Shown piece after piece: positions 7,978 through 15,821 of a stretch of DNA of 18,131 nt. The position numbers were made by a program, and so were the translations under genes. The number at the start of each line of letters is the position of its first letter. Positions within the stretch are counted from its first letter, which is position 1. Source of the stretch: Balneolaceae bacterium SMO_bin1 (GTDB lineage: Bacteria; Bacteroidota; Rhodothermia; Balneolales; Balneolaceae); NCBI GenBank assembly GCA_003123965.1, contig NNSL01000474.1:1-18131 (forward strand). Reading direction: 5' to 3'. The notes below the pieces were generated by a model that did no database searches, was not told where the DNA came from, and saw only the letters and a program-made list of their open reading frames with translations.

Positions 7978-10101
7978 CTATGCTTTGGGCAGCGTAAAGT
8001 TCATGGATGTACCCACCCCTTCGGTGCTTTCAACAAATATACGGCCGCCCTGCTTTTCAACAAACTCTTTACACAGTTGCAGCCCAAGGCCGCTGCCTTT
8101 TTCATTGTTTGTGCCCGTGCGAGAATCAACCTGTTTAAATAGCTTCTGCTGTATATCTTCAGGGATTCCAATACCGGTGTCCTTCACTTCAAATAACACT
8201 TCATCCTCATCTAATTGGCTACTGACCGTAACTTTATCGCCTTCATGAGAATATTTCAGCGCGTTATTTACCAAATTCCGCAAAATTAACTTCAGCGCGT
8301 TATAGTCTGCAACTACCTCCAAATCAGATTCGGTATTGTTTGCCAGCCCAATATTTTTTTGCTGTGCCTGTGCCGCAACATTTTCGAGCACTTCATCAAC
8401 CACATTATGACTATTCACTGTTTCTAACTCCAGTTCAATGCCATTTATTTGTGCTTGCGCCCAAGCCAACAAATTATCCAGCAGGTTGATATGACGCCTC
8501 AGATACGAATCAAGCTGAGCGGTCAGTTCTTGGGCCTTATCTTCTTCAAGATCTTGGTTTTGCAGTAGATATATAATTGCATGCATGCCCGCCAGCGGCG
8601 ATCGCAAATCGTGTGAAATCACAGCCATCATCTTATCCTTCTCACGGTTCAGCATTTCAAGCTCCCGGCGCTGTTGCTGTAATTTGGTGTTTACTTTCTT
8701 TTTATCCGTATTCGACCTATAAATAAGAAACAGGCAAACCGAAATCACTCCGATAACCCCTACTCCTAAGAAAAGAAGCCAATTTTGCATGCTTATGCGT
8801 GCCTGCTGCAGCTGCTGCTCTTCTTCCAGCAGAGTATTTATCTGTTTTTGTTGTCTAAGCCCAAGCTGTGCTTCAGTTTCAGCCAGTGCTTGTTCTTGCG
8901 CAATTTGGCCAAGGCTGTCATTAATGGATACAAATTGCTCATAGAAGTTCAGAGCTGCACCGTAATTATTACGTCCTTTTTCCAATAGATATAAGCTGTT
9001 CAGCACGTCCATTTCCAGGGAGCTGCTTCTTATTTCACGAGAAATTTGTAGCGCCCGGTTGTAATAATCTCGGGCGGTTACAAAATCATTTTCCAGCTCG
9101 GCTACATTGGCCAGTCCGCCATAATTATAAATCAGGCCTTGGGGAATACCCGCCTGCCGGCAATACTCAAGCGATTCACTATAATATTGCTTAGCCTGGC
9201 TGTAGTTGCCCTTGTCTTTGAAAGTTTGTCCCAAATTGTAGAGAATTCGGAATGGCGGTGTCTCGGTCCGCACCTCTTCATGTAAATTCAGGGCTTGATT
9301 ATACAGCGCGATGGCTTCATCATAATTTTCAACTTTATAATTCGTGATGGCCAGATTATTCGTAGCCCGCAACAATCCCAGCTTGTTGCCCTGCTCACGG
9401 TGTGCGTCAATCGCCCGTTGCAGATAGTATCGCGCTTCTTCCGGCTGACCATAATCGTTATATGCCATACCAATGTTATTCATGGCTGTTGCCACCATAG
9501 AGCGATCACCCAGCGATTCTGCGGCTTTTATGCCCGAAAGGTAGTATTTAAAAGCTGAACCAAAATCGCCCTTCGCTTCGTGGATCGCTGCAGTATTCAA
9601 ATTTATTTTGGCGTGTATTTCAGGGCTTTGCAGTGAATCGACCAATGAGCGAGCTTTTTGGTGATACAACAAGGCTTCATCGTACTGCGCCCGGTAGCGG
9701 CTGGCAACACCAAGTAAGTTAAATATGCGGGATTTATGCTTGGCCGTGGTCGCTTTATCAGCTAAATCAGAAAGTAAAACTTGGGCGGAATCCGGCTGAT
9801 CACTGTTTAAGTAATTGTCTGCCAAGTACAGTTCTATCTCAAGTAACTGCTCTTGCAGGCCGGCTGCTTCAGCTTTTTTTCGCGCTCGCTGAAGCATTTC
9901 ACGGGATTGGTTCAGTTCTCCAAGTGATGAAAATTCTTCTGCCTGCCCTACGAGTGAATTGACCACAACACTGTCTGAAGTGACTTGCTCTTTATCGGCA
10001 TTGCTGGCTTGAGCAAACGCTTGGGAGCCCACCGACCACAAACATGCAGCCATGCACAGTATTGGCACTGCCAAAATCCGTTTTAAAGTTATATCAACCA
10101 T
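7978..10101 (-). CDS. TPR-containing sensor histidine kinase
   Basis: A 707-residue membrane sensor kinase. A signal peptide (about 1-31, ending QAFAQA) is followed by a periplasmic tetratricopeptide array over roughly residues 50-400. Repeats such as ATAMNNIGMAYNDYGQPEEA and LLRATNNLAITNYKVENYDEA mark it. A coiled coil (about 400-437), one transmembrane helix (about 440-462, LLFLGVGVIGVISVCLFLIY), a second short coiled coil, and the kinase core come next. The phospho-acceptor is His497 in ISHDLRSPL. The ATPase domain has RNLVNNALKYS (N box, 608-618), DTGIGIP and KGSGLGLQLC (668-677). Such kinases usually sense an envelope signal through the TPRs and phosphorylate a separate regulator. No response regulator is encoded in the window, so this is an orphan kinase here. 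A promoter-like match lies just upstream; metF ends 147 bp before it. Confidence 0.95.
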   Translation of the reverse strand: MVDITLKRILAVPILCMAACLWSVGSQAFAQASNADKEQVTSDSVVVNSLVGQAEEFSSLGELNQSREMLQRARKKAEAAGLQEQLLEIELYLADNYLNSDQPDSAQVLLSDLADKATTAKHKSRIFNLLGVASRYRAQYDEALLYHQKARSLVDSLQSPEIHAKINLNTAAIHEAKGDFGSAFKYYLSGIKAAESLGDRSMVATAMNNIGMAYNDYGQPEEARYYLQRAIDAHREQGNKLGLLRATNNLAITNYKVENYDEAIALYNQALNLHEEVRTETPPFRILYNLGQTFKDKGNYSQAKQYYSESLEYCRQAGIPQGLIYNYGGLANVAELENDFVTARDYYNRALQISREIRSSSLEMDVLNSLYLLEKGRNNYGAALNFYEQFVSINDSLGQIAQEQALAETEAQLGLRQQKQINTLLEEEQQLQQARISMQNWLLFLGVGVIGVISVCLFLIYRSNTDKKKVNTKLQQQRRELEMLNREKDKMMAVISHDLRSPLAGMHAIIYLLQNQDLEEDKAQELTAQLDSYLRRHINLLDNLLAWAQAQINGIELELETVNSHNVVDEVLENVAAQAQQKNIGLANNTESDLEVVADYNALKLILRNLVNNALKYSHEGDKVTVSSQLDEDEVLFEVKDTGIGIPEDIQQKLFKQVDSRTGTNNEKGSGLGLQLCKEFVEKQGGRIFVESTEGVGTSMNFTLPKA

Positions 10102-10115
10102 ACAAAGAGTTTCGC

Positions 10116-10143
10116 CAAACGTATATCACGCAACTAAATACAA
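10116..10143 (-). promoter_or_regulatory. Predicted promoter of the histidine kinase gene
   Basis: Reading the minus strand, TTG (10143-10141) and TACGTTTG (10123-10116) are separated by 17 bp. This is an exact match to the Bacteroidota vegetative pattern TTG-N17-23-TAnnTTTG. The -7 element ends 14 bases before the ATG, implying a very short leader. It suggests that the kinase gene has its own promoter rather than relying on metF read-through. Confidence 0.42.
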
Positions 10144-10248
10144 GTTACCTAAAATATACCCAATCAAACCCAATTGTACATGAATATTTTTCAATCTATG
10201 GGCTGAAGAAAAGCGTAATGCCTTGTAGCGAAGCTTTTGGTGAGCAGA

Positions 10249-11220
10249 CTAAACGGTGATGCCTTTTTTCTTGGCTACCGGCAGTTTGTCAATTACTTCC
10301 AGGGCCGGGCTGGGGTCTCCCATAATGTAGAAATGAAGCCCCTGCACGCCATGATCCAGCAGTTCAGCACATTGCTTTGCGCTCCACTCAATGCCAATTT
10401 GCCGTGCATTAGAAGGATCGGACTGCACTTGCTCTGAGAGCTCCTCGGGTATGTTCAGATGAAAATACTTAGGCAAAAAACGCAAATGACGGCCGCGTGT
10501 CAGCACTTTTAGTCCCGGAATAATTGGAACGTCGATGCCCGCCTTTCGGCACTTGTCTTCAAAGTTAAAGAAAGCCTCGTTATCGAAGAACATTTGGGTA
10601 ACAATGTAATCGCCTCCTGCCTCCACCTTCTCCTTTAGACGCGAGATATCATAATCAAGGTTGGGGGCCTCAAAATGCTTCTCAGGATACCCGGCAACAC
10701 CAACGCAAAAGTCGGTTTTGTGCGCATTGCTGATATTCTCAAGGTATTGCCCGCGGTTCATATTGTTTACCTGCTTCACCAAATCAATGGCGTAATCGTT
10801 ATAGGTTCCATTCTTGAACCGGTTCACCGTATCGTCGGGCGAATCACCGCGAATAGTGAGCACATTATCAATATCCAGATAGTTAAGCTCAATCAGGGCG
10901 TCTTCGGTCTCTTCTTTTGTAAAACCTTCACAAATAAGGTGCGGAACCGGATCTACGCCATATTTATGCTTTATAGCAGCACACAAACCAATGGTACCCG
11001 GCCGTTTACGCTTAATATGCCGCTTTATGGTGCCGTCGTCCTTCTCTTCGTAATACGATTCAGCCGCGTGATAGGTAACGTCGATAAAGGGAGGATCATA
11101 CTGCATAACCTGATCCAATGATTCGAAAACTTCCTGCACGGATCCACCACGTTTAGGTGGAATAATCTCAAACGATATCAATGGTTCATCCGCTTTGTGG
11201 TAATGCTCTATAACTTTCAT
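10249..11220 (-). CDS. metF: 5,10-methylenetetrahydrofolate reductase
   Basis: A 323-residue FAD enzyme that reduces 5,10-methylenetetrahydrofolate to 5-methyltetrahydrofolate, the methyl donor for methionine synthase. It is a cytosolic TIM barrel. It carries SFEIIPPKRGG (the Glu in the position of the essential catalytic Glu of MetF), DVTYHAAES, VPHLICEGF, LTIRGDSP (the family's LRGD), VGVAGYPEKH, GGDYIVTQMFFDN and IIPGLKVL, and ends with LHFYIMGDPS, as expected for a bacterial MetF without a C-terminal regulatory domain. The length is slightly above the E. coli enzyme (about 296), mostly in inserts around residues 65-80. It is transcribed divergently from metH across 136 bp; the two encode consecutive steps, so shared control is likely. 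The frame is intact. Confidence 0.96.
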   Translation of the reverse strand: MKVIEHYHKADEPLISFEIIPPKRGGSVQEVFESLDQVMQYDPPFIDVTYHAAESYYEEKDDGTIKRHIKRKRPGTIGLCAAIKHKYGVDPVPHLICEGFTKEETEDALIELNYLDIDNVLTIRGDSPDDTVNRFKNGTYNDYAIDLVKQVNNMNRGQYLENISNAHKTDFCVGVAGYPEKHFEAPNLDYDISRLKEKVEAGGDYIVTQMFFDNEAFFNFEDKCRKAGIDVPIIPGLKVLTRGRHLRFLPKYFHLNIPEELSEQVQSDPSNARQIGIEWSAKQCAELLDHGVQGLHFYIMGDPSPALEVIDKLPVAKKKGITV

Positions 11221-11254
11221 TTTGTGTTCTTTTTATTGTAACTTTACGCTCCTG

Positions 11255-11320
11255 AAATTTTTCAATCGTTGCTATAACATTAGCTAAAGGTAATCACTGA
11301 GCAACTTAGTTGAAAAATTT
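11255..11320. promoter_or_regulatory. Nested inverted repeat in the metF-metH divergent control region
   Basis: Outer arms AAATTTTTCAA (11255-11265) and TTGAAAAATTT (11310-11320) are perfect 11-base complements. Inside them GTTGCT (11268-11273) and AGCAAC (11300-11305) pair perfectly, and ATTA (11279-11282) pairs with TAAT (11291-11294). An 8-base palindrome TTAGCTAA occupies 11280-11287. The nested arms would form one long interrupted hairpin in RNA from either strand, or a symmetric protein-binding site in DNA. I could not match it to a named riboswitch. The structure is plain in the sequence; its function is inferred only from its place between the two genes. Confidence 0.5.
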
Positions 11321-11356
11321 TTGTGATTTCTCAAGTACCTAACAATCGATTACCAA

Positions 11357-14300
11357 ATGACATACAACGATATTCAAAGCTTATTGCGCGAGCGTATTCT
11401 TGTGCTCGACGGCGCAATGGGCACCATGATTCAAGATTACGACCTTAACGAAGGCGACTATCGCGGCAAACGATTCCAAGACTGGAACCAAGATCTAAAG
11501 GGCAATAATGACCTATTAACCCTTACTCAGCCCGATATCATCAAAGAAATACACGCTTCCTTTCTCGATGCCGGCGCCGACATCATAGAAACAAACACCT
11601 TTAACGCCACCTCCATTTCGCAGGATGATTACGGCATGCAGGACCTGGCGTACGAACTAAACAAAACTGCTGCCGGAAATGCTCGTGAAGTGGCCGATCA
11701 TTATACCGAGCAAAATCCTGACAAACCCCGTTTGGTAGCGGGCGCTATTGGCCCAACCAACAAAACACTTTCCCTTTCGCCCGATGTGGAAGATCCCGGG
11801 TATCGTGCCATTACCTTTGACCAGCTCAAAGAAGCCTACGCAGAACAAATTCGCGGCCTGGCCGACGGTGGTGTAGACATGCTGCTGGTAGAAACCATCT
11901 TTGATACACTGAACGCCAAAGCCGCAGTGTATGCAATACATAAACACGCTGAAGAAACCGGGCAGGAATTACCGGTAATGATCTCAGGCACTATTGTGGA
12001 CCAAAGCGGCCGCACGCTTTCGGGCCAGACCACCGAAGCGTTCTGGATTTCGCTTTCCCATACCAAAAATTTAATCAGTATAGGTTTGAACTGCTCGCTT
12101 GGCTCCAAGCAAATGCGTCCCTATATCGAGGAGCTTTCCAATCACGCCACCTGCTTTACCAGTTTATACCCGAATGCCGGGTTGCCGGATGAAATGGGCG
12201 AATACAACGAAACGCCCCAATTTATGGCCGAGCAGTTTGAAGAATACGCTGAGGCTGGATTTGTAAACATTGTCGGCGGTTGCTGTGGTACTACCCCAAC
12301 CCATATCAAAGCGATTGCAGAAGCGGCTAAAAACCAATCACCGCGCAAAATTCCGGATCCCGAGCCCTATCTCCGCCTCAGTGGTCTGGAGCCGCTGGTT
12401 GTTCGCCCCGAAACGAATTTCGTAAATATCGGCGAACGGACCAATGTGATGGGATCGCGTAAATTTCGGCGACTTATTACCAATGAAGAGTACGAAGAAG
12501 CCCTTTCGGTGGGTCGCCAGCAGGTAGAGAACGGCGCCCAAATTGTTGATGTGAACATGGATGAAGGCATGCTCGATTCGGCCGAAGTGATGAGCGATTT
12601 TCTGCAGCTGCTGGCCGCCGAGCCTGATATTTCGCGCGTGCCCATTATGATCGACTCTTCCAAATGGTCGGTGCTCAAAGCCGGCCTCAAAACCATGCAG
12701 GGCAAATGTGTGGTCAATTCCATCAGTCTAAAAGAAGGCGAAGAAGCCTTTAAAGAACAGCTAAAGAAATTTTGGATTTTGGTGCGGCTGTTATTGTAAT
12801 GGCCTTTGACGAGAAGGGACAGGCCGACAGTTACGAACGGCGTATTGAAATTTGCGAACGTGCTTATCGCATTCTTAAAAATGAAGTCGGGTTCAAGCCG
12901 GAGGATATTATCTTAGACCCCAATATCCTGACGGTGGCCACCGGGATTGAAGAGCACAACAATTACGCTGTTGATTTCTTTCGGGCCACCAAATGGATCA
13001 AGGAAAATCTACCGCGGGCTAAAGTGAGCGGCGGACTCAGCAATGTGTCGTTCTCTTTCCGCGGAAACAATATAGTGCGTGAAGCCATGCACTCGGCCTT
13101 CCTTTATCATGCCATCGAAGCGGGATTAGATATGGCTATTGTTAATGCGGGTCAGCTTGAAGTGTACGAGGAGATCCCCGAAGAACTGCTGGAGCTCGTG
13201 GAAGATGTGCTCTTGAATCGCCGCGACGATGCCACCGAACGCCTGGTGGATTACGCCGAGGAAATTAAACAGGATGATTCCGTTAAGAAGAAAAAACGCA
13301 GGAATGGCGCAATCAACCGGTTGAAGAACGAATTAAGCATGCCCTTGTAAAAGGTATCGTAGAACACATTGTTGATGATGTGGAAGAAGCCCGCCAAAAA
13401 TACGATCAGCCGATTGAGGTTATTGAAGGCCCCATGATGAACGGCATGGACGTAGTGGGCGACTTGTTTGGCGATGGCAAGATGTTTTTGCCGCAGGTGG
13501 TTAAAAGCGCACGTGTGATGAAAAAAGGCGTCGCACACCTGATTCCATTTATCGAAGAGGAAAAAGAGAAGAATCAAAACAGCGAACCAAAAGCCAAGGT
13601 GCTGCTGGCAACGGTGAAAGGCGACGTCCACGATATTGGTAAAAATATTGTAGCCGTGGTGCTGCGCTGCAATAATTTCGATGTTATTGATCTTGGCGTG
13701 ATGGTACCGGCCGAAAAAATTCTTGAAGAAGCCCGTAAAAACAATGTAGATATTATCGGGTTGAGCGGTCTCATTACCCCCTCACTCGATGAAATGGTAC
13801 ATGTGGCGAAGGAGCTGAAGCGCGAGGATTTCAAGCAGCCACTGATGATTGGCGGGGCTACCACCTCTCGCATGCACACGGCGGTTAAAATTGAGCCTAA
13901 CTATGACGAACCAGTAATACACGTGCTGGATGCCTCCCGAAGCGTATCGGTAACGGGCAATCTCGTATCAAAAACGCTGCGCGATGATTTTGTTAAAGAG
14001 AAGAAGCAAGAGTACCTGAAACTCCGCGACCAGCATGAAAGTCGCTCACGGCGTAAGAATTACCTCTCGCTTGAAGAAGCACGTAAAAACAAAGACGAAG
14101 ATCGACTGGGAATCAACCGACATCAAAAAGCCCAATAATTTAGGCCGGCAGGTTTTTGAGGATTACCCGCTGCAAGAGATTCGCAATTACATTGATTGGG
14201 GGCCTTTCTTCATAGCCTGGCAAATGAAAGGCAAATTTCCTGATGTGCTGGAAGACGATAAATATGGCGAAGAGGCGCGCAAACTCTACGATGATGCAAA

Positions 14301-15042
14301 CGAGCTGCTCGACCATATCATCAAGAAAAAATTGATCAAAGCCAATGCGGTTATTGGGCTTTATCCTGCCAATGCAGTAGGTGATGATATTGAAGTTTAT
14401 GCAGACGAAAATCGCGATGATATGCTCACCAGATTTCATGCTCTGCGTCAGCAATCCGAAAAGCGGCGGGGACAGCCGAACAAAGCCCTCAGCGATTTTG
14501 TGGCTCCTAAAGAAACCGGCATTGATGATTATGTCGGCGGCTTTGCCGTTACAGCCGGAATTGGCGTGCCAGAGCTGGTGAAAAAGTTTGAGGATGATCA
14601 TGACGACTATAACGCCATCCTCACCAAATCACTGGCCGACCGCCTTGCTGAAGCGCTGGCCGAGCTGATGCACGAAAAAATTCGCAAGCAGTACTGGGGC
14701 TATGCGCCAAATGAAGATTTCAATAATAATGATCTGATTCGCGAAAAGTATACCGGTATACGTCCCGCACCCGGCTACCCCGCACAGCCTGATCATACAG
14801 AGAAACCAATTTTGTTTAAATTGCTGAATGTTCCGGAATCAACGGGAATTGAGCTCACCGAGAACCTGGCAATGACCCCGGCAGCTTCCGTTAGCGGCCT
14901 CTATTTTGCGCACCCTGAATCGGATTATTTCAACGTTGGCAACATTTCCAAAGATCAGGTTAAGGATTATGCCCAGCGCAAAAATATGACTGTAGAAGAA
15001 GTCGAAAAGTGGCTGGGCTCTATTCTAAATTATGATACCTAA
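11357..15042 (+). CDS. metH: Cobalamin-dependent methionine synthase, full length, interrupted by three apparent indels
   Basis: MetH moves a methyl group from 5-methyltetrahydrofolate through cobalamin to homocysteine. Four overlapping segments make one protein of about 1228 residues, against 1227 in E. coli. Domains: homocysteine-binding (zinc ligands Cys246, Cys309, Cys310 in LNCSLGS and GGCCGTTP); pterin-binding ([17 protein letters not shown] through [14 protein letters not shown] segment [10 protein letters not shown]); B12-binding (GDVHDIGKN with the lower axial ligand His759, [19 protein letters not shown]); and AdoMet-activation (RPAPGYP near 1136, HTEK). Break one: one A missing at 12767-12769, restoring [11 protein letters not shown]. 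Break two: one A missing in A6 at 13291-13296, restoring KTQEWRNQP. Break three: one extra base near 14090-14094, restoring ARKNKTKIDWE. The corrected numbering puts every ligand at or within one residue of its E. coli position, so this is a working gene with base-call errors rather than a split or dead one. Confidence 0.93.
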
Positions 15043-15064
15043 GTGGACTAATTCCGTTTATAAC

Positions 15065-15583
15065 TTAAAGCTGTAAGCGATCAAAGTTACCCTTGCCAAC
15101 GGCATTCATCACTTCATCGATATCGCTTAGGTCAACGTCATTTCCCTGCACGTAATCGACCGGCAGTACGGCAACGCGAAATATTTGGTCTTGCGTAAAA
15201 CCGGGGCCAAGCGAATTTAAATCGATATTGCCCTGTAGGAATAACTGCACATCAGCTACTGTGTGATCGAAGGCATATTGGAATTGGCCATCCTGAAAGT
15301 AAATGGTTGCCGGCAGCTGTTGCCACACATCGTTACCGGTATCCCCGTCCACTTCATATAACCAATACACAACTACAATATCAGTGCTTAGCACTTCTAT
15401 ATTGCTGGGGAACCCAAATATTTGAGAGTACCCGTTTGAAGGCGTAAAATCAGCTTCTACTTCAAACCCCTGGCCGACAGGTCCGGGCGGGCCTGGAGGA
15501 CCCTCGGGACCGGTAGGACCAGTTGATTCAATTTGGCAGGATGTAAAAAGTAGTATTGATAACAGAGCAACGAGTTTTTTCAT
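15065..15583 (-). CDS. Lipoprotein with a short collagen-like Gly-Pro segment
   Basis: A 172-residue predicted lipoprotein. I start it at the ATG at 15581-15583 because MKKLVALLSILLFTSC is a good lipoprotein signal (Cys16) and GGAGG lies just upstream. A longer in-frame start at 15682 would add 33 residues encoded by a leader hairpin. Right after the anchor come about six Gly-X-Y triplets (GPTGPEGPPGPPGPVGQG), a short collagen-like stalk. The remaining ~130 residues (for example DIVVVYWLYEVDGDTGNDVW and YAFDHTVADVQLFLQG) are beta-rich by eye and contain no motif I can name. Similar collagen-stalk lipoproteins occur in Bacteroidota surface protein sets. It is convergent with metH (22-bp gap) and divergent from the S9 peptidase. 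Function unknown. Confidence 0.85.
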   Translation of the reverse strand: MKKLVALLSILLFTSCQIESTGPTGPEGPPGPPGPVGQGFEVEADFTPSNGYSQIFGFPSNIEVLSTDIVVVYWLYEVDGDTGNDVWQQLPATIYFQDGQFQYAFDHTVADVQLFLQGNIDLNSLGPGFTQDQIFRVAVLPVDYVQGNDVDLSDIDEVMNAVGKGNFDRLQL

Positions 15584-15587
15584 GGGG

Positions 15588-15592
15588 CCTCC
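15588..15592 (-). promoter_or_regulatory. Shine-Dalgarno site that fixes the start of the collagen-like lipoprotein
   Basis: On the minus strand GGAGG lies four bases before the ATG at 15583. Clear Shine-Dalgarno sites are otherwise scarce in this window. It supports this internal start over the longer in-frame one, though four bases is slightly short spacing. Confidence 0.45.
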
Positions 15593-15610
15593 GGCTTTTT
15601 TGATATTCAA

Positions 15611-15625
15611 ACACCCGGCGGGTGT
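15611..15625 (-). repeat. GC-rich hairpin in the leader of the collagen-like lipoprotein gene
   Basis: ACACCC and GGGTGT form a perfect six-base stem around a three-base loop, 27 bases upstream of the lipoprotein ATG. It could be a leader structure or part of an operator; no U tract follows directly, so it is not an obvious terminator. Confidence 0.4.
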
Positions 15626-15821
15626 CTTTGGTATCATAACTGCACTGCATATGTTATTATTTCGCGGACTCCTAAAATTCACATGTATATGCGATACAGC
15701 GCCGCCACCTGAAGCTCCTGCCCAGTAAAAAAGTGTGTACCAAGGTTGAGTTACAAGTAATTATCTGTTAGCTTCAATAGGCTTTTTGCCTACCACAATT
15801 CTAAACTCCATATACATTTTT

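Noticed and set aside
11255..11320. A SAM-II type riboswitch, suggested by a GCTAAAGG stretch at 11283-11290
   Set aside because: In SAM-II that element follows the P1 stem, whereas here it lies inside the hairpin loop. The pseudoknot partners are not where they should be.
11357..15042. metH as a naturally split gene, as in some Bacteroidota with a separate homocysteine-binding protein
   Set aside because: The breaks fall inside domains, not at domain boundaries. The segments overlap in different frames and join seamlessly after one-base repairs.
15584..15682. An extended N-terminus for the collagen-like lipoprotein
   Set aside because: The extra 33 residues would precede a complete lipoprotein signal and would be encoded by a GC-rich hairpin. 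The internal ATG has its own GGAGG site.
15778..15792. Inverted repeat TAGGC-TTTTT-GCCTA upstream of the S9 peptidase
   Set aside because: A five-base stem of this kind is common by chance in AT-rich intergenic DNA, and no promoter or terminator signal accompanies it.
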